The notes: generated from the letters alone by a model not told the origin. A stretch of 64,000 bases of DNA from Streptomyces sclerotialus (GCA_000719105.1 JODX01000008.1:124001-188000); one strand, 5' to 3'. Shown: positions 16,810 through 26,085, counted from the stretch's first letter. Made by a program: numbers and translations.

Positions 16810-18642
16810 ATGAGCGACGAGGGACGGACCGCGGACGGCATGCTGCTCGCCGGAGCGCGGGAGCGCCGCGTGCGCACGGACGGGGTCGAACTGTGCGTCG
16901 CCGAGCTGGGCGATCCCGAGCGGCCCACCGTCGTGCTCGTGCACGGCTATCCCGATTGCAAGGAGGTCTGGTCCGAGGTCGCCCGGCGGCTCGCCGGCCG
17001 CTTCCACGTCGTCCTGTACGACGTCCGCGGGCACGGCCGGTCGACGGCTCCGCGGCCGCTGCGCGGCGGGTTCACCCTGGAGAAGCTGACGGACGACTTC
17101 CTGGCGGTGGCGGACACCGTCAGCCCCGGCCGGCCGGTGCACCTGGTGGGGCACGACTGGGGTTCCGTGCAGGGCTGGGAGTTCGTGACGGCCGGGCGCG
17201 CCGAGGGCCGGATCGCGTCCTTCACCTCGATGTCCGGGCCGTCCCTCGATCACTTCGGGCACTGGATCAAACGCCGGCTGAGGCGGCCGACACCCCGCGC
17301 CGCGGCCCAGCTCCTCGGCCAGGGGGCCAAGTCCTGGTACGTGTACCTGCTGCACACGCCGGTCCTGCCGGAGCTCGCCTGGCGCGGCCCCCTCGGCCGC
17401 CGCTGGCCCGCGATTCTGCGGCGGACCGAGAGACTCCCTTCGGACGGTTACCCGACGCCGTCGCTGCCCACGGACGCGGCGCACGGGGCTTGGCTGTACC
17501 GGGACAACGTCCGGGCACGGCTGTCCCACCCCCGTGAGGACGCGTACGCGCACGCGCCCGTGCAGCTCATCACGCCCCTGGAGGACGCGTTCCTGTCGGA
17601 GAGGCTGTACGACGGCCTGGAGTCGTGGGTCCCGCGGCTCGTCCGCCGGACGATCCCGGCGAAGCACTGGGTTCCTCGGACGCGTCCCGACCAGGTGGCG
17701 GCCTGGATCACCGAGTTCGTGACGTCCGTCGAGGGCGGACGCCCCGCACCGGACGCCACCGGCCCCCACACCGAGCGGTTCGCCGGCCGGCTCGTCCTGG
17801 TCACCGGCGCGGCCTCCGGCATCGGGCGGGCCACCGCCCTGGCGTTCGCGCAGGCCCGCGCGCGCGTGGTGGCCGTCGACCGGGACGCGAAGGGGGCCGC
17901 CCGCACGGCGGAGTCGGCCCGGCTGCTGGGCGCCCCGGAGGCATGGGCCGAGCCGGCCGACGTCTCCGACGGGGAGGCCATGGAGAAGCTCGCGGAAAAG
18001 GTCGCCGCCGAGTACGGCGTGGTGGACGTCCTGGTGAACAACGCCGGGGTCGGGCTGGCCGGTGCCTTCCTCGACACCACACCGGAGGACTGGAAGCGGG
18101 TGCTCGACGTCAACCTGTGGGGCGTCATCCACGGCTGCCGGGTCTTCGGCGGGCAGATGGCCGAGCGCAACCAGGGCGGCCACATCGTCAACGTCGCCTC
18201 CGCGGCGGCGTATCTCCCGTCGAAGGCCCTGCCCGCCTACAGCACCTCCAAGGCCGCCGTCCTGATGCTCAGCGAGTGCCTGCGCGCGGAGCTCGCCGGG
18301 CAGGGCATCGGGGTGTCGGCGGTCTGCCCGGGATTCGTCGACACGAACATCACCTCGACCGCGCGCTTCGCGGGCGTCGGCCCCGCCGAGGAGGACCGGC
18401 TCCGGAAGCGGACGGCCCGGCTGTACGGACGCCGGAACTACCCGCCGGAGAAGGTGGCGGACGCGATCCTGCGCGCGGTGGTGCGCAACCGGGCCGTCGT
18501 GCCCGTCACCCCGGAGGCCCGCGTCGGCCGCTTCCTGTCACACCTCACCCCGAGGACGCTACGCGCGGTCGCCCGGCTGGACCCGCCGCTGGGAGGCGCC
18601 CGTCGCCGGCCGCACCGCAGCACCGGCGCCGGCACCGGCTGA
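16810..18642 (+). CDS. Epoxide-hydrolase-like alpha/beta hydrolase fused to short-chain dehydrogenase
   Basis: A 610-residue two-domain enzyme. Residues about 25-300 are an alpha/beta hydrolase with the oxyanion motif HGYPD and a nucleophile elbow GHDWGS, where the nucleophile is Asp as in epoxide hydrolases. Residues about 325-590 are a classical SDR: TGAASGIG for NAD(P) binding, NNAGVG, and catalytic YSTSK. Similar fusions occur in actinobacteria and mycobacteria, usually annotated 'SDR family oxidoreductase'. The two halves could act in sequence on one lipophilic substrate. The ATG at 16810 is chosen by domain start and a G-rich upstream sequence. Confidence 0.88.
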   Translation: MSDEGRTADGMLLAGARERRVRTDGVELCVAELGDPERPTVVLVHGYPDCKEVWSEVARRLAGRFHVVLYDVRGHGRSTAPRPLRGGFTLEKLTDDFLAVADTVSPGRPVHLVGHDWGSVQGWEFVTAGRAEGRIASFTSMSGPSLDHFGHWIKRRLRRPTPRAAAQLLGQGAKSWYVYLLHTPVLPELAWRGPLGRRWPAILRRTERLPSDGYPTPSLPTDAAHGAWLYRDNVRARLSHPREDAYAHAPVQLITPLEDAFLSERLYDGLESWVPRLVRRTIPAKHWVPRTRPDQVAAWITEFVTSVEGGRPAPDATGPHTERFAGRLVLVTGAASGIGRATALAFAQARARVVAVDRDAKGAARTAESARLLGAPEAWAEPADVSDGEAMEKLAEKVAAEYGVVDVLVNNAGVGLAGAFLDTTPEDWKRVLDVNLWGVIHGCRVFGGQMAERNQGGHIVNVASAAAYLPSKALPAYSTSKAAVLMLSECLRAELAGQGIGVSAVCPGFVDTNITSTARFAGVGPAEEDRLRKRTARLYGRRNYPPEKVADAILRAVVRNRAVVPVTPEARVGRFLSHLTPRTLRAVARLDPPLGGARRRPHRSTGAGTG

Positions 18643-18702
18643 GGCGCAGGTGAGGCTGAGGCTGATGCTCACGGCGGCGGATCGGCGCTCGGGAACGGCC
18701 GG

Positions 18703-18756
18703 CTGTCCACAGTTTCGCCAACTTGCCTGTGGAAAACCCCACTTGGCTGTGGACCA
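18703..18756. promoter_or_regulatory. Three DnaA-box-like nonamers upstream of kptA
   Basis: CTGTCCACA (18703-18711) fits the Streptomyces DnaA box. The complements TTTTCCACA (18728-18736) and TGGTCCACA (18748-18756) differ at one position each. All lie within 54 bases in the short gap before kptA. Confidence 0.45.
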
Positions 18757-18811
18757 AACATCGAAGACAAAACAACGTGCGTGATACGCGTCTCTCCGGC
18801 ACCCTGCCGGA

Positions 18812-19360
18812 ATGGACGAACGGCGCACCGTCAGGGTGTCGAAGTACCTCGCGAGACATCTGCGGCACGAGCCCGAGCGCATCGGGCTCACACTGGACCC
18901 CGGCGGCTGGGTCGAGATCGACGCGCTCGTCGAGGCGGCCGCCGCGCACGGCTTCCGGTTCACGAGGGCGGAGCTCGACCACGTGGTCGCCACCAACGAC
19001 AAGCGGCGCTTCGCCGTCGAGGGAACCCGGATCCGGGCCAGCCAGGGCCACACCGTCCCGGTCGACCTCGGCCTGCCCGAGGCGGTGCCGCCGCCGTACC
19101 TGTACCACGGGACCGTGGCGCGCCACCTGCCCGCGATCCGCACGGAGGGGCTTCGCCCGATGAACCGCCACGCCGTGCACCTCTCGCCCGACCGCGCGAC
19201 CGCCGCCCGCGTGGGCGCCCGGCGCGGTCGCCCCGTCGTGCTCCCCGTGGACTCCGGCGCCATGCACCGCGACGGCCATGTGTTCCGTGTCAGCGCCAAC
19301 GGGGTGTGGCTGGCGGCGGCCGTACCGCCCGAGTACGTGCGCTTTCCCACGCCCCACTGA
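18812..19360 (+). CDS. kptA: RNA 2'-phosphotransferase, Tpt1/KptA family
   Basis: A 182-residue protein with the KptA pattern: KYLARHLRHEP near the N-terminus, RASQGHTVPVD, LYHGT, then HAVHLSPD and RRGRPVVLPVD. The core Arg-His-Arg-Arg catalytic set is present in these motifs. The family transfers a 2'-phosphate from RNA to NAD+; in fungi it finishes tRNA splicing. In bacteria its natural substrate is unclear. No RNA ligase gene is nearby. The gene is followed by the flavin oxidoreductase on the same strand. Confidence 0.9.
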   Translation: MDERRTVRVSKYLARHLRHEPERIGLTLDPGGWVEIDALVEAAAAHGFRFTRAELDHVVATNDKRRFAVEGTRIRASQGHTVPVDLGLPEAVPPPYLYHGTVARHLPAIRTEGLRPMNRHAVHLSPDRATAARVGARRGRPVVLPVDSGAMHRDGHVFRVSANGVWLAAAVPPEYVRFPTPH

Positions 19361-19404
19361 ACGCCGGTCGCTGCCACGGTCCGCCCCCACTTACGCTCTG
19401 GGGC

Positions 19405-20307
19405 ATGAGTCTGCGCCTGAGCACCGTCATCCTCCCGTACGTCCGCTGGCACGAAGGCGGCCGTTCCGCCTGGCAGCGGGCCGAGCAGCTCGGGTTCCAC
19501 ACGGCTTTCACGTACGACCACCTGTCGTGGCGCACCTTCCGGGACGGCCCCTGGTTCGGTGCGGTCCCCACCCTCACGGCCGCTGCCGCCGTGACCGAGC
19601 GACTACGCCTGGGCACCCTCGTGACCTCGCCGAACTTCCGGCACCCGGTGACGCTCGCCAAGGAGCTGATCTCCCTCGACGACATCTCCGGCGGCCGGCT
19701 CACCCTGGGCATCGGCGCCGGCGGCACCGGGTTCGACGCCACCGCGCTCGGCCAGGCCCCGTGGACGCCGCGCGAGCGGGCCGACCGCTTCGCCGAGTTC
19801 GTACCGCTGCTCGACCGGCTGCTGACCGAGGACTCCGTGTCGTACGAGGGCGACTTCTACTCCGCGCACGAGGCACGCACCATTCCGGGCTGCGTCCAGC
19901 GGCCCAGGCTGCCCTTCGCGGTGGCCGCCACCGGTCCGCGCGGGATCGGGCTCGCGGCCCGGTACGGACAGGCGTGGGTCACCACGGGGGATCCCCGGCT
20001 GTACGAGACGGGCACTCCCGAGCAGTCGGTGGCCGCCCTGCGCGGGCAGGCGGAGAAGCTGGCGGACGCCTGCGCCGAGATCGGCCGGGACGCGTCCGGG
20101 ATGGACAAGATCCTGCTCACCGGTTTCACACCGGACCGTGACCGCCCGCTCCAGTCGCTCGACGCGTTCGTGGACTTCGCAGGGCGCCACGTCGAGCTGG
20201 GGTTCACGGACATCGTCGTCCACTGGCCCATCCCCGACTCGGTCTTCGCCGCGGACGAGAAGGTCTTCGAGCGGATCGCCATGGAGGCATCCGCGCAGCT
20301 GGGATGA
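19405..20307 (+). CDS. LLM-class F420/flavin-dependent oxidoreductase
   Basis: A 300-residue luciferase-like TIM-barrel protein. Diagnostic segments are FTYDHLSWRTF, LGTLVTSPNFRHPV, LGIGAGGTGFDA and the late FVDFAGRHVELGFTDIV. Members use F420 or FMN; the cofactor cannot be fixed from sequence, although Streptomyces makes F420. A possible -10 (TACGCT) lies close to the ATG at 19405. Its TGA overlaps an ATG at 20304 in the next frame, so the following gene is closely linked. Confidence 0.88.
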   Translation: MSLRLSTVILPYVRWHEGGRSAWQRAEQLGFHTAFTYDHLSWRTFRDGPWFGAVPTLTAAAAVTERLRLGTLVTSPNFRHPVTLAKELISLDDISGGRLTLGIGAGGTGFDATALGQAPWTPRERADRFAEFVPLLDRLLTEDSVSYEGDFYSAHEARTIPGCVQRPRLPFAVAATGPRGIGLAARYGQAWVTTGDPRLYETGTPEQSVAALRGQAEKLADACAEIGRDASGMDKILLTGFTPDRDRPLQSLDAFVDFAGRHVELGFTDIVVHWPIPDSVFAADEKVFERIAMEASAQLG

Positions 20308-20372
20308 GCACGAACTACGCATTTGTGCGGCCCATCGCACGCCCGTGCGACCATCTGCGGGAGAATGGGTCC

Positions 20373-21251
20373 GTGACCTCAGCGACGAGACAGCCCGAGA
20401 CCCCGGCCCCGACCGTCCCGCCCCGGCTGATCGCCACCGACCTCGACGGCACCCTGCTGCGCGACGACAAGTCGGTGTCGCCCCGCACGGTCGCCGCCCT
20501 GGCGGCCGCCGAGCAGGCGGGCATCGAGGTCTTCTTCGTCACCGGCCGCCCGGCACGGTGGATGGACGTGGTCAGCGATCACGTCCACGGTCACGGCCTG
20601 GCCATCTGCGGGAACGGTGCCGCCGTGGTCGACCTGCACGGAGGCCCGGGCCTCCACCGGTTCGTCAAGGTCCGCGACCTGGCGCGCGAGAACGCGCTCG
20701 ACACCGTGCGGCTGCTGCGCGAGGCAGCGCCGGGCACGGTGTACGCCGTCGAGCAGACCTACGGTTTCCACCAGGAACCGGAGTACCCGAAGCTGCACCT
20801 GGAGGTCCCCGACAGCATCGCGCCGGCGGAGAAGCTGCTGGCGCCGGACGGAGCCACGGCCGGTGAGCCGGTGCTCAAGATCCTCGCCTACCACCCGCAC
20901 ATCGACCCCGACGCCTTCCTCGCCACCGCCCGCATAGCCGTCGGGGACCGCGCCACCATCACCCGCTCCAGCCCCAGCGCCCTGCTGGAGATCAGCGGCC
21001 CCGGCGTGTCCAAGGCCAGCACGCTCGCACTGAGCTGCGCCGAGCGCGGCATCTCCCACGAGGAGGTGGTCGCCTTCGGTGACATGCCGAACGACCTGGA
21101 GATGCTCACCTGGGCGGGCCGCTCGTACGCCATGGGCAACGCACACCCCGATGTGCTCGCCGCCGCCTCGGGACGGACCGTCGCCAACAACGACGACGGG
21201 GTGGCGGTCGTGATCGAACGCCTGGTGAGGGAACGGCGGAACAGGCTCTAG
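20373..21251 (+). CDS. HAD-superfamily phosphatase, Cof type (paralogue)
   Basis: A 292-residue HAD hydrolase with motif I DLDGTLL, motif II FVTGRPA and motifs III/IV KASTLALSC and FGDMPNDLEM. The GTG at 20373 (VTSATRQ) is preferred because the core then starts at the usual distance. An ATG at 20304, overlapping the upstream stop as ATGA, would add 23 residues and is a real alternative. It is a paralogue of the HAD gene at 11233-12060. Its TAG stop overlaps the TAG of the convergent peptidase gene within one CTAG. Confidence 0.88.
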   Translation: MTSATRQPETPAPTVPPRLIATDLDGTLLRDDKSVSPRTVAALAAAEQAGIEVFFVTGRPARWMDVVSDHVHGHGLAICGNGAAVVDLHGGPGLHRFVKVRDLARENALDTVRLLREAAPGTVYAVEQTYGFHQEPEYPKLHLEVPDSIAPAEKLLAPDGATAGEPVLKILAYHPHIDPDAFLATARIAVGDRATITRSSPSALLEISGPGVSKASTLALSCAERGISHEEVVAFGDMPNDLEMLTWAGRSYAMGNAHPDVLAAASGRTVANNDDGVAVVIERLVRERRNRL

Positions 21252-22309
21252 AGCTCAACGCCGTGCTGCAGCAACCACGGCACCGGATCGACCCCCGACC
21301 CCGCCTCCGGCGTGATGCGCACCTCGAAGTGCAGATGGGGGCCGGTCGAGTTGCCCGTGGTGCCCGACTGACCGATCCACTGCCCCGTGGCCACCCGCTC
21401 CCCCTGTTCGACGGAGACGGCGGCGAGGTGGGCGTACTGCGTGTAGTAGCCGCCCGGATGCCGGATCACGGCCTCGATGCCGAAGGGGCCGCCGCAGGAG
21501 ACACGCACGACCCGCCCCGCGCCGACGGCCCGTACCGGTGTGCCGATGGGCACCGCGAAGTCCTGCCCGGTGTGCCGGTTCACCCAGCGTTCGCCACCGC
21601 TGCCGAAGCCCGCGGAGAGCTCGTACGCCGACACCGGCGCGACCCACGCGCGTGTGTCTGCGCTCCCGGGCTGGTCGAGGCGTACGGCACCGCGGCACGC
21701 GCCCGCCGCCACCGACGCGTCCGCCCGCCCCTGCAACTCCCACCGCGCCTCTTCCAGCTTCTTCTCGATGGACCGCTTGGTCCCGGCGAGCTCGGCGGTG
21801 CGCCGATCCAGCTCCTGCCACCGCTCCCGCGCTTTCGCCCGGTCGGCCGCGTACCGCGCTTCCGCGCGCCGGCTCCCGGCCACCGCGTTGTCCACGGCGG
21901 TCTCCGCCTGCCGAGCGGCACGATGACCGCGCATCAGCTCATCGGGGTCCTCCGCGAGCAACAGCTGCGCGGTGTACGGCACCCCGCCGCCCTGGCGGTA
22001 GTGGGCCCGCGCCATCCGGCCGAGGTTCTCATGGAGTTCGGCGACCCGCGCCCGCTCCCGCGTCAGCAGCTTCTCCAGCCGCAGCACCTCACCGCGCTGC
22101 GCCTCCGCCTCCCTTCGCCCCACCTCGTACCGCTGCGTCGCCACGGCCGCCTCCTCGTACAACCGGGCCACCCTGGCACTGGCCCCGGAATCGCCGGAGA
22201 GCCCCGTGCCGCCACCGCTCTCGGCCGACGTGGGCCGTGCCACGAGCACCGCCGCGGCGATCAGCAGCACGGAGGCGAGCAGCGGATGACGGCGACGACG
22301 TGGGGACAT
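21248..22309 (-). CDS. Secreted coiled-coil M23 (LytM-type) peptidase
   Basis: A 353-residue exported protein: basic start MSPRRRRHP, a hydrophobic signal segment, then Glu/Arg/Ala-rich coiled coil at residues about 50-200. The LytM domain (residues about 230-350) keeps the zinc motifs HTGQDFAVP and HLHFEV, with YTQYAHL between. This EnvC/NlpD-like layout suggests a cell-wall hydrolase or hydrolase activator. The start at 22309 puts the signal peptide at the N-terminus; an in-frame upstream ATG at 22390 would bury it. Confidence 0.88.
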   Translation of the reverse strand: MSPRRRRHPLLASVLLIAAAVLVARPTSAESGGGTGLSGDSGASARVARLYEEAAVATQRYEVGRREAEAQRGEVLRLEKLLTRERARVAELHENLGRMARAHYRQGGGVPYTAQLLLAEDPDELMRGHRAARQAETAVDNAVAGSRRAEARYAADRAKARERWQELDRRTAELAGTKRSIEKKLEEARWELQGRADASVAAGACRGAVRLDQPGSADTRAWVAPVSAYELSAGFGSGGERWVNRHTGQDFAVPIGTPVRAVGAGRVVRVSCGGPFGIEAVIRHPGGYYTQYAHLAAVSVEQGERVATGQWIGQSGTTGNSTGPHLHFEVRITPEAGSGVDPVPWLLQHGVEL

Positions 22310-22451
22310 GCCAGCGATCGTGTCGCGGGTCCCGTGCGGGGGCCCGTCCAAGTCGTACGGGCGGGGGACCCGGTGCCACGGACGGAGCACCTGGTTGCGC
22401 CGAACAGCGCCCCGCCGCGAAGCGGCTCGACACCGCGTCCCGCTCCGGCCG

Positions 22452-25400
22452 TCAGCGTGCCGCCATGCCGGCCAGGAGTTCCCCCGACGCCTCGCGCGCG
22501 ACCATGTCCCGCAGTGGCCCGTCCACAGCCGCCAGCGCCGCGAACGGTCCCCGTTGCACGATCCGTCCCTCGGCGAGGACGACGACCTCGTCCACGGCCT
22601 CCAGCCCCGCCAGCCTGTGGGTGATCAGCAGCATCGTACGGCCCTCGGTCGCGGCCAGCAGGTCCGTGGTGAGCGCGTCGGCCGTCGGCAGGTCGAGGTG
22701 TTCCGCGGGCTCGTCGAGGAGCAGGACGGGGAAGCCGGCGAGCAGCGCGCGAGCCAGGGCGAGCCGCTGCCGCTGGCCGCCTGACAGCCGGGTCCCGTGC
22801 TCACCGACGAGCGTCGAGAGCCCGTCCGGCAGCGCGTCGGCCCAGTCGAGGAGCCGCGCCCGCGCCAGCGCGTCGCGGAGTTCCGCCTCGGTGGCGTCCC
22901 GCCGCGCCAGGAGCAGGTTCTCCCGTACGGAGCTGTCGAAGAGGTACGCGTCCTGGGCGCACAGCCCGACGTGCCGCCGTACGGCATCGCCGTCGAGCGC
23001 GTACGCGTCCACACCACCGAGCGTGTACGTACCCTGTCGCGCGTCCAGGAACCGCAGCAGCACCTGCGCCAGCGTCGTCTTGCCCGATCCGGAGGTGCCC
23101 ACGACGGCGATCCGGCGGCCCTCCTCGAGCGTGAGGTCGATCCCGGTGAGTGCGTCCCGGTCCTGCCCGCCGTACCGGGCCGTGAGCCCACCGAGCACGA
23201 GAGGGAAGGGCGAGTGCGGCGCGGGCCGGGGACGCTCCGGTTCGCGTACGGGCTCGGGGGCGTCCAGCACCTCGTACACGCGCTCCGCGCTCTTGCGCAC
23301 CCGCTGCCGGAACTGCACGGCGAGCGGCAGCCCCATGACGGCCTCGAAGGCGGCCAGCGGGGTCAGGACGACGACTGCCATCGCGAGCCCGCCGAGCCGC
23401 CCGTCGGCCACCGCCTGGACGCCCACGAGCGCGGTGGCCGCGACGGTGAGCCCCGTGACGAGGGCGGTCAGCCCGTCGCCGAGCGCGGTCGCCGTGGCGC
23501 CACGGGAGGCGATCCGGGTCAGCGTGACATCGGCCCGGCGGGTCTCGGCCGTGCGTGCCGCCAGGGCACCCGCCACGGTCAGCTCGGCGGTGCCACTGAG
23601 GAGATCGGCCGTGCGGGTGGCCAGCTCCCCGCGGGCGGGGGCGAGCCTGCGCTCGGCGCGCCGGGCCACGGCTCCGGTCAGCAGGGGCACGCCGGCGCCG
23701 GCGGCCAGCAGCCCGAGGGCGAGGGCCGCGCCGGCCTCGGGCAGCAGCCACGCGGTGAACCCTACGGACGCGGCCGACACCATGACCGCCGCACCGGCCG
23801 GCAGCAGCCACCGCACCCAGTAGTCCTGCAACGCGTCCACGTCGGCGACCAGCCGCGAGAGCAGATCACCGCGCCGGGTGCGTCGCAGCCCCGCGGGCGC
23901 CAGCCGTTCCAGCCGCCGGTAGACGGCGACCCGGGTGTCGGCCAGCATCCGCAGCACCGCGTCGTGCGACACCAGCCGCTCCGCGTACCGGAACACGGCC
24001 CGCCCGATACCGAACGCCCGCGTGGCCGTGACCGCGACCATCAGGTACAGCACCGGCGGCTGCTGGGACGCCCGCGAGATCAGATACCCGGAAGTGGCCA
24101 TGAGTCCCACGGCACTGCCCAGAGCGAGGCTGCCGAGCAGCAGCGCGAGGGCGAGCCGACCGCGCCGGGCACCGGCCATGACCCGGACCCGGCTCAGCAC
24201 GGACTCCCGCGCGCCTGTGGGGACTTCCTCTCCCTCGACCGTCTGCCGTGCCTCTTCTTCCTTCTCCCAGAGCTGCCGGCCCTCCAGGTCCTCCCGGTCG
24301 GACCGCGCCACCCCGGCGCGCGGAGAAACGGGCGCCGCAGCAGTGTGCCCGGGCTCCAGCCGGACCACCCGGTCGGCCACCGCCAGCAGCGCCGGCCGGT
24401 GCACCACCAGCAGGACGGTCCGCCCGGCCGCGAGCCGCCGCACCGCGTCCACGATCTCCGACTCGGTCTCTCCGTCCAGCGAGGCCGTCGGCTCGTCGAG
24501 CAGCAACACGGGACGGTCCGCGAGGAACGCCCGCGCCAGGGCGAGCCGCTGGCGCTGACCGGCCGACAGACCGGTGCCGTCCTCACCCAGAAGCGTGTCC
24601 GTTCCCTCGGGCAGCGCCTCCACGAACGCCAGTGCTCCCGCATCGGCCAACGCCCGCCGTACGGCCGCCTCGTCCGCGTCGGGCCGCGCAAGCCGTACGT
24701 TCTCGGCGATGGTCCCGGCGAACAGATGGGGCCGCTGCGGCACCCACGCCACGCGGGAGTGCCACGCGTCACGGTCGAGGGAAGCGAGGTCGGCGTCCCC
24801 GATGCACACCCGCCCCGCTGCCGGCTGCACGAACCCGAGCAGGACGTTGAGCAGCGTCGACTTGCCCACACCGCTCGGTCCCACGAGCGCCACCGTCTCG
24901 CCGGGCCGGACCTCGAAGGACGCACGGGAGACGGCGTCGTACGACCGCCCGGGATACCGCACGGTGACGTCGTCGAAGCACATCCCCCCGTGCGGCGCAG
25001 GCAGCGAGCCGCGGCCCGGCACCGGCGTCTCCAGCACCTCGAAGATCTCCTCGGCCGCCGCGAGCCCCTCGGCGGCCGCGTGGAACTGTGCCCCCACCTG
25101 CCGGAGCGGCAGATACGCCTCGGGAGCGAGGACGAGGACGACCAGCCCGATGTAGAGGTCCATGTCCCCGTGCACGAGCCGCATGCCGATGGTCACCGCG
25201 ACCAGCGCGACGGAGATCGTGGCGAGCAGTTCCAGCGCGAAGGACGACAGGAAAGCGATCCGCAGCGTCCGCATCGTCGCCCGCCGGTACTCACCGGTGA
25301 TCCGCTTGATCGACTCGGCCTGGGCCTTGGCCCGGCCGAACACCTTCAGCGTCGGCAACCCGGCAACCACGTCCAGGAAGTGTCCCGAAAGCCGCGACAG

Positions 25401-25976
25401 CAGCCGCCACTGGTGGTCCATCTGGGTACGCGTCGCCCAGCCGATGAGCACCATGAAGAGGGGTATCAGCGGCAGTGTGCCGACGATGATGGCCGCGGAC
25501 ACCCAGTCCTCGGTGACGATCCGCGCGAGCACCGCCACGGGGACGACCACGGCGAGCCCCAACTGTGGCAGATACCTCGAGAAGTAATCGTCGAGTGCAT
25601 CCACTCCGCGTGTGGCGAGGGCGATGAGCGAGCCCGTGCGCTGGCCGCTCAGCCAGCCCGGACCGAGCGCGACGGCCCGTTCCAGCAGCCGACCGCGCAG
25701 CTCCGACTTCACCGCCGCACTCGCCCGGTGCGCGGCCAGCTCGGTGAGCCAGGAGACCAGCCCACGGCTGCATGCCACCGCCACCAACAGCAGCAGGGGG
25801 ACGCGGAGTTCACTGACCGGCATCCCGTGCTGGAAGGCGCCGACCACGACCTCGGCGATGAGCATCGCCTGAGCGATGACGAGCAGGGCTCCCACCGCAC
25901 CCAGGCCGACGACCGCCCCCAGGAAGAGGCGGGTCGCCCGAGCGTGGCGCAGGAGACGCGGGTCGATCGGTTTCAC
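22452..25976 (-). CDS. cydDC: Fused CydD-CydC thiol/heme ABC exporter
   Basis: A protein of about 1174 residues carrying two complete ABC exporter halves in tandem. The CydD half (residues 1-540) has Walker A GPSGVGKST and Walker B VLLLDEPTASLD. After an acidic linker near residues 550-590, the CydC half has GTSGSGKTT and VLLLDEPAEHLD. CydDC exports cysteine/glutathione-type thiols and is needed to assemble cytochrome bd. The fusion is usual in Streptomyces. The start is either GTG 25985 (within a parS site, giving MFHVKPID) or GTG 25976, which has better spacing from AAGGG. It is the third gene of cydA-cydB-cydDC. Confidence 0.93.
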   Translation of the reverse strand: MKPIDPRLLRHARATRLFLGAVVGLGAVGALLVIAQAMLIAEVVVGAFQHGMPVSELRVPLLLLVAVACSRGLVSWLTELAAHRASAAVKSELRGRLLERAVALGPGWLSGQRTGSLIALATRGVDALDDYFSRYLPQLGLAVVVPVAVLARIVTEDWVSAAIIVGTLPLIPLFMVLIGWATRTQMDHQWRLLSRLSGHFLDVVAGLPTLKVFGRAKAQAESIKRITGEYRRATMRTLRIAFLSSFALELLATISVALVAVTIGMRLVHGDMDLYIGLVVLVLAPEAYLPLRQVGAQFHAAAEGLAAAEEIFEVLETPVPGRGSLPAPHGGMCFDDVTVRYPGRSYDAVSRASFEVRPGETVALVGPSGVGKSTLLNVLLGFVQPAAGRVCIGDADLASLDRDAWHSRVAWVPQRPHLFAGTIAENVRLARPDADEAAVRRALADAGALAFVEALPEGTDTLLGEDGTGLSAGQRQRLALARAFLADRPVLLLDEPTASLDGETESEIVDAVRRLAAGRTVLLVVHRPALLAVADRVVRLEPGHTAAAPVSPRAGVARSDREDLEGRQLWEKEEEARQTVEGEEVPTGARESVLSRVRVMAGARRGRLALALLLGSLALGSAVGLMATSGYLISRASQQPPVLYLMVAVTATRAFGIGRAVFRYAERLVSHDAVLRMLADTRVAVYRRLERLAPAGLRRTRRGDLLSRLVADVDALQDYWVRWLLPAGAAVMVSAASVGFTAWLLPEAGAALALGLLAAGAGVPLLTGAVARRAERRLAPARGELATRTADLLSGTAELTVAGALAARTAETRRADVTLTRIASRGATATALGDGLTALVTGLTVAATALVGVQAVADGRLGGLAMAVVVLTPLAAFEAVMGLPLAVQFRQRVRKSAERVYEVLDAPEPVREPERPRPAPHSPFPLVLGGLTARYGGQDRDALTGIDLTLEEGRRIAVVGTSGSGKTTLAQVLLRFLDARQGTYTLGGVDAYALDGDAVRRHVGLCAQDAYLFDSSVRENLLLARRDATEAELRDALARARLLDWADALPDGLSTLVGEHGTRLSGGQRQRLALARALLAGFPVLLLDEPAEHLDLPTADALTTDLLAATEGRTMLLITHRLAGLEAVDEVVVLAEGRIVQRGPFAALAAVDGPLRDMVAREASGELLAGMAAR

Positions 25977-25983
25977 GTGAAAC
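25970..25983. other. parS site (exact), overlapping the cydDC start
   Basis: GTTTCACGTGAAAC covers the first codons of cydDC. Both possible GTG starts touch it. It is the first of three sites within 89 bases. Confidence 0.92.
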
Positions 25984-26005
25984 ACACCCTTTTCTCAGCA
26001 AGCGT

Positions 26006-26019
26006 GTTTCACGTGAAAC
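26006..26019. other. parS site (exact), cydB-cydDC gap
   Basis: GTTTCACGTGAAAC, 36 bases from the previous copy and extended on both sides as GTGTTTC/GAAACAC, giving an 18-bp palindrome. Confidence 0.92.
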
Positions 26020-26044
26020 ACGCCCCTCGGGCCCGGAGAGCCGT

Positions 26045-26058
26045 GTTTCACGTGAAAC
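26045..26058. other. parS site (exact), just after cydB
   Basis: GTTTCACGTGAAAC, 39 bases from the middle copy. Three exact sites at 36- and 39-base intervals would hold several ParB dimers close together. Confidence 0.92.
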
Positions 26059-26085
26059 AACGGGCCACACGGCTCTCTACCGGGC

